From assembly GCA_009779295.1 (NCBI GenBank), contig WREN01000121.1, forward strand, positions 1-6,854: a stretch of 6,854 bases of DNA, in the 5' to 3' direction. Shown one piece after another: positions 1 through 5,783 of the stretch. The DNA comes from Oscillospiraceae bacterium. Its GTDB lineage: Bacteria; Bacillota; Clostridia; Oscillospirales; CAG-272. The first letter of the stretch is position 1. Every line of letters starts with the position of its first letter. The notes under the pieces are model-generated. The model was given only the letters and a program-made list of their open reading frames with translations, was not told where the DNA came from and did not search any database. The position numbers and the translations under genes are program-made.

Positions 1-423
1 ATGGAACTATTGGCCAACCGTCCGACAGCTTTCCTCAGCGGGAATTGGAACACCAGTAATTTAATGATTACTCCCGATGGTCGAATCTGGGTTATTGACT
101 GCGCGTTTTACAGCGGCGACCCTTGGATTGAGTTTTGGGAAATATCCGGCGATGCAGATGAAATGCCGCAGTATTATACAGGCTTAATCAAGGGTTATTT
201 TGACGGCGAACCGCCGGCGGAGTATTTTCCGTTATTAGCGTTGTATATGGTTGATAGTTATTTGGAATGGGGTTATGACCCAAAATGCGTCCTTGATTGG
301 TTCGATGATATGCGGAATCCCGTGCCTACATGGTATCCTTTCGCAAATAGAATAATCGGTATCAAAAGCGGATATTTCGTTTTGAAATATCCGCTTTGCT
401 TCATTATTCCTACGATTTCCTAA
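1..423 (+). CDS. Aminoglycoside-phosphotransferase-like (APH/kinase fold) protein, C-terminal part, 5' truncated by window
   Basis: The frame is open from base 1 and ends at TAA 421-423. The visible 140 residues look like the C-terminal lobe of an APH/choline-kinase-fold protein. A catalytic-loop-like segment SGNWNTSN (residues 13-20) is followed by a VID motif (D33, the usual metal-binding Asp) and GDP (39-41), the order seen in the family pattern HGD-x4-N, ID, GDP. Family members are near 300 residues with this loop in the second half, so the ATG at base 1 is probably internal. The catalytic HGD appears as SGN, so the phosphate-transfer Asp is Asn. This suggests an inactive or altered enzyme unless the loop is aligned differently. 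The last 20 or so residues are read through a terminator-like hairpin (365-397) and are hydrophobic and unlike the rest, so the native stop may have been lost. The family call is moderately sure; the substrate is unknown. Confidence 0.6.
   Translation: MELLANRPTAFLSGNWNTSNLMITPDGRIWVIDCAFYSGDPWIEFWEISGDADEMPQYYTGLIKGYFDGEPPAEYFPLLALYMVDSYLEWGYDPKCVLDWFDDMRNPVPTWYPFANRIIGIKSGYFVLKYPLCFIIPTIS
365..397. terminator. Perfect 14-bp hairpin, probable terminator at a convergent gene junction
   Basis: Positions 365-378 (AAAGCGGATATTTC) are exactly complementary to 384-397, with a 5-base GTTTT loop. Read on the minus strand, the hairpin begins 12 nt after the TAG stop of the PHP gene (410-412) and ends in CTTTTGAT, a short U-rich tail. 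Read on the plus strand, it is followed by GCTTCATTATT. It best fits a terminator for the five-gene minus operon, possibly acting in both directions. It lies inside the 3' end of the plus-strand phosphotransferase-like frame. The T-tracts are short, so the efficiency is uncertain. Confidence 0.7.
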
Positions 424-1498
424 ATATAAAATCAAACTTCTCCCGCGCGGCTTCGATGTTAATCGTCGCTGCGTTTTCGTATTCGATGAGCGTGTACGCC
501 GCTTTTATCAAATGGTTGAACTTCGGGTCTTCGTACGCCTTGCAGATAAAAGATTGCCGCGGCGAATTGATGTCCTCGCCGCTGATTTGGAAGAACCCGT
601 TGTCCGCACACAGTTTCATAATGCGATCGAGTTGCGCGGGCGTGTTGCGCGTGGGCATGTACGTCACCGCGTCGAACCCCAGCTCCTTAAGCACATCTAT
701 CAGCAAATCGAGGTAATCGTCCTCGAACTTCTGCGTCCGTTTGTCGCCGGTAACGGAATCGCCCACGTCGCCCAGATAAATATAAGCGGCAATCCCGCCG
801 TATTCGCGAACCATCTTGATGAAATCCTTCACGTCGGGACATTCTTTTGTAGCGTTCACATAAATCTTTTCTACCATGTTAGCTTTTAAAATTCCTAAAA
901 TATCATACTCATAATAATCCGGATGATATTCGAATTTCTTCGAACCATCTAATATATCGTTTAAAAATTTTGTAACTTCCTCCGGCGTTTGATATTTATT
1001 CACGATTTTCTTAACCAAAGCGAACAGGATGTGCCTTTCGGTCACCGAACCGCCTAAGCGATAATTAGAAATCGGCAGCACGTCGCGGTCAAAATCCAAA
1101 TAAATCCCCGTCAAATCGGTGATGTTCCCGCACATCCGGCGGTTGCGCTCGTTCCTGAACGCGCGGTACGGCGCGAAATAATCGTTGACGTTTTCGATAT
1201 TCTGGTGCGGGATCCCGTGCATCGCGACGTAAATCACCGAATTCTGATCGGGATTGTTGATTCTGCGACCGTTCAAAATCGTTTTCGACATATCGACGCG
1301 GCACTCGATGCCGACAGTCACGGGCATATCAAACTCTTTGCCCGCGTGAATAAATTCCCATGCGCCGCCGACGGAATCGTGATCCATGATACCCGCCGTT
1401 TTTAGTCCGTTCTGCTTCGCCAATTGCACAGCCGTCGCGGGCGTGTACGGCGAGAATGAGTAGGTTGTGTGGATGTGGTTGTTGACGTATTGTGTCAT
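410..1498 (-). CDS. PHP-domain metal-dependent hydrolase (probable phosphoesterase)
   Basis: This 362-residue protein has a PHP (polymerase and histidinol phosphatase) domain. The N-terminal HIH (H8, H10), MDHD (D39-H40-D41) and GIE (E65) match PHP motifs I and II, and H94 in VAMHGIPH fits the third metal motif. ERH (H156) resembles the conserved His in the trpH-like/nucleotidase group. The C-terminal DxH motif appears as GEDIN (D309, N311), so the usual last His is Asn. PHP proteins bind two or three Zn, Mn or Fe ions and hydrolyse phosphomonoesters or phosphodiesters; the substrate here is unknown. The start is ATG 1496-1498, preceded by AGGAG (1507-1511) at 8 nt. It is the last gene of the minus operon, 22 nt after the DUF3795 gene, and stops with TAG just before the hairpin at 365-397. 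Its place beside sugar-phosphate enzymes suggests a sugar or nucleotide phosphate substrate, but that is inference. Confidence 0.85.
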   Translation of the reverse strand: MTQYVNNHIHTTYSFSPYTPATAVQLAKQNGLKTAGIMDHDSVGGAWEFIHAGKEFDMPVTVGIECRVDMSKTILNGRRINNPDQNSVIYVAMHGIPHQNIENVNDYFAPYRAFRNERNRRMCGNITDLTGIYLDFDRDVLPISNYRLGGSVTERHILFALVKKIVNKYQTPEEVTKFLNDILDGSKKFEYHPDYYEYDILGILKANMVEKIYVNATKECPDVKDFIKMVREYGGIAAYIYLGDVGDSVTGDKRTQKFEDDYLDLLIDVLKELGFDAVTYMPTRNTPAQLDRIMKLCADNGFFQISGEDINSPRQSFICKAYEDPKFNHLIKAAYTLIEYENAATINIEAAREKFDFIFRKS

Positions 1499-1520
1499 TT
1501 TATCATCTCCTGTATGCGTA

Positions 1521-2279
1521 TTATTTAGAGTTACGGAATGTATCTAATCGTTCCTTCATGCAATAAGGAATCACTAATTTTGTAATTTCTTCGGCTGTAA
1601 TACCCAAATTACATTGTCCCGCATGATGACTGTCGCGGTAAACATCGCATGAATGATATTCTCCGCATTCCGTGCAGTTAGCATACCCTTTCTCTTTAGA
1701 ACAGGTATAGCCTCGGCAAAATTTATTCCTATCTAAATTACATCCCGAACAGTGGAAAATACCTTTTCCTTTTTCACTGGTAGATGGGCGCTCTCTTCTT
1801 TCCGGAATACAATTATTATAACAAATCCAATCCATATAAACGAAGTTATCACTTCCCGTGATTTGGATTCCTTTATAACTCTGATATCCAAGACACAAAT
1901 CGCACCGATAGCCGCAGATGTATCCATTCGGATTAGGATTAACCATGAGCTGGTCTATTGGACGATGAAAACGGATTGGCGCAGATTTTTTTAACACATC
2001 GAAAACATCTTCCAACAAGGTTTTGTCAGTGATTCGGAAGTTTTCATTTGCGATATTTACATAAAAGCCATCGTCGTCAAGCGTGACAGTAGCCAACTGG
2101 TCGCCGTCCGCTTTGAACACAAGCGAGGATTTTCCATCCCAGATTTCATCCGCCATATAAAACCAGCGGATATACCCAAGCAATTTAGAAAAAGCCGTGA
2201 ACGCGCCTTTTAACTGCGGTTCCAATTCTTTCGGCGGCGTTAAGATCCTTCCGTCGTCTGTGTAAAAATGATACATCAT
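1521..2279 (-). CDS. Cysteine-rich protein: DUF3788-like N-terminal half plus DUF3795-type metal-binding C-terminal half
   Basis: This is a 252-residue soluble protein with no signal peptide or membrane segment. Residues about 1-115 are a mixed alpha/beta region that recalls DUF3788 (aromatic, W47, LATVTL-type strands); this assignment is weaker. Residues 120-240 hold 14 cysteines, including C122-x3-C126-x2-C129, C153-x3-C157, C177-x2-C180, C188-x4-C193 and C202-x2-C205, with C211, C223 and C240. The leading GYICGYRCDLC is characteristic of DUF3795. The pattern fits a zinc or iron-sulfur binding protein; the function of the family is not known. The start is ATG 2277-2279, overlapping the TGA of the upstream gene as ATGA. 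AGGAG (2288-2292) lies 8 nt ahead, inside the end of the upstream gene. A second ATG follows immediately and could also be used. Translational coupling to the aldolase/SDR gene is likely. Confidence 0.8.
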   Translation of the reverse strand: MMYHFYTDDGRILTPPKELEPQLKGAFTAFSKLLGYIRWFYMADEIWDGKSSLVFKADGDQLATVTLDDDGFYVNIANENFRITDKTLLEDVFDVLKKSAPIRFHRPIDQLMVNPNPNGYICGYRCDLCLGYQSYKGIQITGSDNFVYMDWICYNNCIPERRERPSTSEKGKGIFHCSGCNLDRNKFCRGYTCSKEKGYANCTECGEYHSCDVYRDSHHAGQCNLGITAEEITKLVIPYCMKERLDTFRNSK

Positions 2280-4144
2280 TTCAGCATCTCCTGTCCGCCC
2301 GTGACCGGCACTGCCTGTCCCGTTTCATACTCCTGTTCCACGATGTAAAATATCGCGCGGGCGATGTCTTTGATTTCGCAGCCGCGTTTAAGCGGTACTT
2401 TATCCACGTAAGATTTCCGCACGTCGTCGATCGTTTTCGCGCCCGGAACTTTTCCCGCTTTGAGGTATTGAACCAGCAAGCCCTTTTCCGGGTCGGACCA
2501 AAGCGGTCCGCTCAGATAATTGCCGGGACAAATAGCGTTGACTTTGATATTAAACTCGGCGAGTTCAAGCGCGAAACTCTGCGTCAGCCCGATAGATCCG
2601 AACTTACTTCCGGCGTAAGCGGAATTTTTATTGCTTCCGGTAAGTCCGGATTTCGAACTGATTTCTATAATATCCATCATATAACCGGGCGCGTACTTGT
2701 GCTGGATTTTCATCGGCACGACGGCATATTTGACGCAAAGGAAATACCCAGTGTAATTGACCGCCGTGATTTTGTCGAACAAACTTCTCTGCATTTCTTC
2801 AAGGCTGCCCGCTATCGAGATTCCGGCATTATTTACAAAAATGTCAATGCCTCCGTACGCAAGCACGGTTTCGTCTATCATATTTTTGACGGACATTTCG
2901 TCGGTGACGTTGACCGCGACGGCGAGCGAATTTTCGATACCGTCCGAAGTTATTTTCGCGCCGTCGTAATTCATATCGGCGATGACGACATACGCGCCCT
3001 GAGCGGTCATTTCCTCGGCAATACCTTTTCCGATTCCCTGCGCCGCGCCTGTAATGACCGCGACTTTATTTTCAAGCCGTTTGTTAGACGATGAAGCAAG
3101 CGCGACCTTTGTGCGGTAACTTTCAACTTCCCAATTTACGATAAAGTCGATGAAATCGGCAGGCAGCGCCTGGCAGCCACCGAAAGATTTTGCGTAAGTG
3201 TAAATTTTAATCGCGTCGAGGAAAACGATTTCGGCGGTTAGGACCTCTTTATACGTTGTTCCGCACGCGAAGAAACCAACGTTCGGCACGAAAATAATCT
3301 TCGGTTTGTAATTATTTTTCGCGACGAAATCATCAAACTGCGTTTTAATATCATAGTCGTTTATAATCAAAATCTCTGCTTTGTAGTAAACGATGTGATC
3401 GGGCGAGAAACTTTTAGTTTGCGGATCGTAGTTCAAAATATCTTTGCCAGTTTGGAATTTCGCCAAACCTCCATACAACATTCTAATCGCCGGAGCGAGA
3501 TTCAAAACTTTCTCTTTATCAAATTCCACATCTGAAAAATCCGGCTCATGCTGGATTTTTGATTTCAAAACAGTCATCACATTCTCCGCCATAACGTCAA
3601 TCTCTTCAACAGTATCAGCCGCGAAAACCACTCCGTGGTTTTGCAGGAACATTAAAGTTTTGCCGCCGATTCGTTTTCTACATTCAAGCGCGAGTATATA
3701 CCCTGGCTTGCATAACGGAATCCATACCGCGTCGGGGAATAATTCCTTCATCAATTTTTCGCCGTTCACGGAGCAGGTCAAACCGTTGACAAGCGCGGGA
3801 TGTACGTGCAAAACATACTTCTGCGGAAACAAATCGTGCATCAGCGTTTCAACGCTCGGACGACGGGTTTCGCCTTTGGAGCGCGCGTCCATCATGTCGG
3901 CTAACACTTCCGCTTCACGCTGTGTTTCATCATCGGAGTAAGTTTTATCCCACATTTCCGCGAGCGCTTTTCTATCCATTTTGACAAATTCATCAGGCTT
4001 GATATTTGAAAGCGAAGTCCCCGAACCTTTAATATATAAGACATTTTCATCTTTGTAGGATGTATTCCCGCCGCCCGCAAGCACGAATTCCGCTTTGGAA
4101 CCGTATTTATTCGACATTGCCGCAAGTAAATCAAGTTCAAACAT
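2276..4144 (-). CDS. Bifunctional class II aldolase / short-chain dehydrogenase (sorbitol-6-phosphate dehydrogenase-like SDR half)
   Basis: This 622-residue two-domain enzyme is laid out like COG3347 (RhaD-type aldolase-dehydrogenases). Residues 1-200 are a class II aldolase/adducin domain with GGGNTS (24-29), SGTS (41-44) and HVHP (H113 and H115 as zinc ligands), plus H170 in QNHG as the likely third zinc ligand. Residues about 200-355 are a linker region. Residues 358-622 are a classical SDR: TGAAQGIG (365-372) binds the cofactor, D390 at the end of the second strand favours NAD, then NNAG (438-441), S497, and Y510/K514 as the YxxxK pair. Its C-terminal VDKVPLKRGCE and VTGGQ closely recall SrlD/SorD, which interconvert glucitol 6-phosphate and fructose 6-phosphate. 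The aldolase half should cleave or form a ketose phosphate; its substrate is not evident. The start is ATG 4142-4144 with AAAGGAG (4153-4159), 2 nt after the sorE-like stop. It is shorter than Bacillus YuxG (about 690 residues). All catalytic residues I looked for are present in both halves. Confidence 0.88.
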   Translation of the reverse strand: MFELDLLAAMSNKYGSKAEFVLAGGGNTSYKDENVLYIKGSGTSLSNIKPDEFVKMDRKALAEMWDKTYSDDETQREAEVLADMMDARSKGETRRPSVETLMHDLFPQKYVLHVHPALVNGLTCSVNGEKLMKELFPDAVWIPLCKPGYILALECRKRIGGKTLMFLQNHGVVFAADTVEEIDVMAENVMTVLKSKIQHEPDFSDVEFDKEKVLNLAPAIRMLYGGLAKFQTGKDILNYDPQTKSFSPDHIVYYKAEILIINDYDIKTQFDDFVAKNNYKPKIIFVPNVGFFACGTTYKEVLTAEIVFLDAIKIYTYAKSFGGCQALPADFIDFIVNWEVESYRTKVALASSSNKRLENKVAVITGAAQGIGKGIAEEMTAQGAYVVIADMNYDGAKITSDGIENSLAVAVNVTDEMSVKNMIDETVLAYGGIDIFVNNAGISIAGSLEEMQRSLFDKITAVNYTGYFLCVKYAVVPMKIQHKYAPGYMMDIIEISSKSGLTGSNKNSAYAGSKFGSIGLTQSFALELAEFNIKVNAICPGNYLSGPLWSDPEKGLLVQYLKAGKVPGAKTIDDVRKSYVDKVPLKRGCEIKDIARAIFYIVEQEYETGQAVPVTGGQEMLK

Positions 4145-4146
4145 AC

Positions 4147-5409
4147 TTATATCTCCTTTGCGTTAGCGAAAATAAAATCTTCCGCTTTTTTGCACCACAA
4201 ATTGTTGTTCGCTTTAACGATTTTATCGAGTTCGGCGTAGAACGGGTCAGTTTTTCCGCGCTCAGCGAAATCCGCGATTGCGACCAACGGCATATTTTTG
4301 TTGGTGTAAATCAACTTTTTCCCGCCGGGTATACTCGGAAGGTTGATTGTCGTATCGACAACCGTATTCAAACCGCCGATATGCGTTATCATCGCGGCCG
4401 GGTCGATGAGACCTTTTTCCATCATTTCAATCGACTCGATCATATCGTCGGTATTGCCGCCGCTTGTGCCGACGACGTGCGTCGAAGCGTAATGTACGTT
4501 GTAGAAGTTAAATTCTGCGGAGAACGCCGTATTCGTCGGACCGGCGAAAAAGTTCAAACATCCGTCGCGTCCGAGTAATTTGTCGGCCATTTCAACGACA
4601 GGTCTTACAGGAGCGAATACAAATACATCGTCGAAACCTTTACCGTCCGTCAAATCCATCAAATATTTTATAGGATTCTCAAAATTGTTTGTGTTGACAT
4701 AGTAAAGTTTAACGCCCTTTGATGCGGCTTTTTCGACCGATAGAATCTCCGCCGCACGTGCCAATCTCGCGTTGTCGATGTCAGTTACTACAATCATAGC
4801 GGGTTTGATTTCGCGGTTGATTGCGTAATCTATCGCGCCCAACCCCATCGGTCCCGCGCCTGCGAGAATCGCCATATTACCGCCGTTGATGATTTCCATC
4901 TGATGGACATAACTTCCGGATTTCGTGTGGTAGCTTGCGTGGAACGCGCCGATGATGCACGACATCGGTTCGGCAAGCGAACCGTAGAAGTACGTGTCGC
5001 TGTTGTATCTGAGCAGGCAGCCACATTCCATAACCTCGTTCGGAATGATTATATATGTCGCGTCGCCGCCGATATAATTGTACGAATAACCCGGAGCGTC
5101 GAGCGATCCTTTGTAAAATAATGCCGGTTGGATCGCGAATTTTTCTCCGGCTTTGAATTGGTCTTGCCATTTCGCGCCGACTTCGATAATTTCGCCGCAG
5201 AATTCGTGACCGATTATAACCGGATTTTCCGCTACATTATTGGGAACGCGTTTGTGGTCTGCGCCTTGGATCGCTGCTTTGTGCGATGACATGCATAGGC
5301 TGTCGGAAATAATCTTCGCCAATATTTCATCATCTTTCATTGCCGGAAGTTCGAATTCCTCCAACCTCAAATCGTTTTTGCCGTATATTCTTACTGCTTT
5401 GGTTTTCAT
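4147..5409 (-). CDS. sorE: L-sorbose-1-phosphate reductase-like zinc-dependent MDR dehydrogenase (SorE family)
   Basis: This 420-residue medium-chain dehydrogenase is full length. C39, H68-E69 (GHEFCGE) and E147 (LAEP) fit the catalytic zinc site. GAGPMG (184-189) is the Rossmann loop, and D210 after the second strand suggests NAD(H). The usual four-cysteine structural zinc lobe is absent. Several stretches (RLEEFELP, DGCLNFFAGP, VGTSGGNTDDM, GGKKL) match what I recall of Klebsiella SorE, which reduces L-sorbose 1-phosphate to glucitol 6-phosphate. The downstream gene carries a SorD/SrlD-like domain that would take glucitol 6-phosphate to fructose 6-phosphate, which supports this call. The exact substrate could still be another ketose 1-phosphate. 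The start is ATG 5407-5409, overlapping the TGA of the DUF3006 gene as ATGA. AAAAGGGG (5419-5426), inside the end of that gene, is its ribosome binding site. The cytoplasmic location is inferred, since I see no signal peptide. Confidence 0.85.
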   Translation of the reverse strand: MKTKAVRIYGKNDLRLEEFELPAMKDDEILAKIISDSLCMSSHKAAIQGADHKRVPNNVAENPVIIGHEFCGEIIEVGAKWQDQFKAGEKFAIQPALFYKGSLDAPGYSYNYIGGDATYIIIPNEVMECGCLLRYNSDTYFYGSLAEPMSCIIGAFHASYHTKSGSYVHQMEIINGGNMAILAGAGPMGLGAIDYAINREIKPAMIVVTDIDNARLARAAEILSVEKAASKGVKLYYVNTNNFENPIKYLMDLTDGKGFDDVFVFAPVRPVVEMADKLLGRDGCLNFFAGPTNTAFSAEFNFYNVHYASTHVVGTSGGNTDDMIESIEMMEKGLIDPAAMITHIGGLNTVVDTTINLPSIPGGKKLIYTNKNMPLVAIADFAERGKTDPFYAELDKIVKANNNLWCKKAEDFIFANAKEI

Positions 5410-5645
5410 TTTTTATTACCCCTTTTCTTAAGTTTTTCAAATAAATTATTGATTCGTTCGGTTCGGATTGCTTTTTCGGCGTGATTGATTATGAGTTCAT
5501 CGCCGATTTCGCCTGTTAAAATATCACCCTCGGAAATTTCAAACGGTAATTTCGAAACATTTACTTCGATGACTTCTTCATCATCCGTTATAAGTACCAC
5601 AATATTGTCAACAATACGGTCAACAGTAAAATTAATAACAATCAC
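5406..5645 (-). CDS. Small DUF3006 domain protein, first gene of the operon; start codon uncertain (possibly ATT)
   Basis: This is a 76-79 residue acidic/basic soluble protein. The pattern VDRIVDNIVVL, then a DDEE turn, a short strand and LPFEISEGDIL, is that of DUF3006 (a small beta-rich domain), followed by a charged helical tail ending in lysines. The function of the family is unknown. The only standard in-frame start, GTG at 5643-5645, sits inside an almost ideal Shine-Dalgarno run AAGGGGGTGAT (5641-5651), so it is unlikely to be used. The ATT at 5634-5636 lies 8 nt after the G-run, the spacing seen at most other genes here. It would give a protein beginning MNFTVDR, the usual distance to the conserved DR. 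If so, the gene is 5406-5636. The stop TGA overlaps the sorE-like ATG by 4 bp, so the two are probably translationally coupled. Confidence 0.75.
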   Translation of the reverse strand: MIVINFTVDRIVDNIVVLITDDEEVIEVNVSKLPFEISEGDILTGEIGDELIINHAEKAIRTERINNLFEKLKKRGNKK

Positions 5646-5651
5646 CCCCTT
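5641..5651 (-). promoter_or_regulatory. Extended Shine-Dalgarno site that overlaps the only GTG start of the DUF3006 gene
   Basis: On the minus strand the sequence reads AAGGGGGTGAT. It differs from the full anti-Shine-Dalgarno complement AAGGAGGTGAT by a single A-to-G, which can still pair as G-U. Because the GTG at 5643-5645 lies within this pairing region, initiation should occur downstream, near the ATT at 5634-5636. Confidence 0.65.
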
Positions 5652-5676
5652 GAAAAATTAATTGTTTTATGGTATT

Positions 5677-5705
5677 ATTGTAACATTAATATTTTTTTAT
5701 GTCAA
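5677..5705 (-). promoter_or_regulatory. Sigma-A/sigma-70 type promoter of the five-gene minus-strand operon
   Basis: Read on the minus strand, TTGACA (5700-5705) is a perfect -35 box. It is followed by a 17-bp AT-rich spacer and TACAAT (5677-5682), a -10 box with five of six consensus bases preceded by TG one base upstream (extended -10). Transcription would start near 5670 and leave a leader of about 30 nt before the DUF3006 gene. It is the only promoter-like pair of this quality in the intergenic region. A strong core promoter suggests control mainly by repression. Confidence 0.85.
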
Positions 5706-5709
5706 TACG

Positions 5710-5726
5710 GTGTGAAAATATCACAC
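5710..5726. promoter_or_regulatory. Palindromic operator-like site GTGTGA-N5-TCACAC in the divergent promoter region
   Basis: Six-base perfect arms are separated by AAATA. The site ends 4 bp upstream of the -35 box of the minus operon and about 58 bp before the ATG of the repressor gene. The core resembles the CRP-type TGTGA-N6-TCACA but is one base shorter between the arms, so a CRP assignment is not secure. It could bind the neighbouring DeoR-type protein or a Crp/Fnr relative. Its centre, about 48 bp before the predicted transcription start, would suit an activator as well as a repressor. Confidence 0.5.
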
Positions 5727-5748
5727 TTAGCACAATATCAATAATAAT

Positions 5749-5764
5749 CGCGCACAAACGCGCA
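5749..5764. repeat. Direct repeat CGCGCA, 10 bp apart, upstream of the repressor gene
   Basis: CGCGCA occurs at 5749-5754 and again at 5759-5764, separated by CAAA, so the copies are one helical turn apart. They sit in an otherwise AT-rich stretch with AATAAT on each side. A repeat on one face of the helix 20 bp before the ATG could be an autoregulatory binding site for the DeoR-type protein. It could also be chance. I see no convincing -35/-10 pair for the rightward gene between 5700 and 5770. Confidence 0.35.
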
Positions 5765-5783
5765 ATAATAAGCAGGTTTGAAA

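Noticed and set aside
925..945. TTCGAATTTCTTCGAA repeat inside the PHP gene
   Set aside because: It is a short imperfect symmetry within a coding sequence that encodes ordinary residues; most likely chance.
2468..3094. 208-codon plus-strand open frame opposite the SDR half
   Set aside because: It is antisense to a full-length enzyme with all SDR motifs. The translation is rich in Arg, His and Asp without recognisable domains, as expected of a shadow frame.
2276..4144. Naming the aldolase/dehydrogenase as rhamnose enzyme RhaEW/YuxG
   Set aside because: The layout is similar, but the SDR half is closer to SrlD/SorD, the protein is shorter, and no rhamnose isomerase or kinase is present in the window.
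3444..4578. Plus-strand open frames at 3444-3941 and 4060-4578
   Set aside because: They lie opposite the aldolase domain and the end of the sorE-like gene, show no domain features, and overlap each other's strand context without promoters.
5778..5783. TTG at 5778 as start of the repressor gene
   Set aside because: The CAGG ribosome binding site is only 1 nt from this TTG but 7 nt from the ATG at 5784, and family members usually begin at the residue given by the ATG.
5646..5783. A catabolite-responsive (cre) element in the intergenic region
   Set aside because: I found no match to the WTGNAANCGNWNNCW pattern on either strand of this region.
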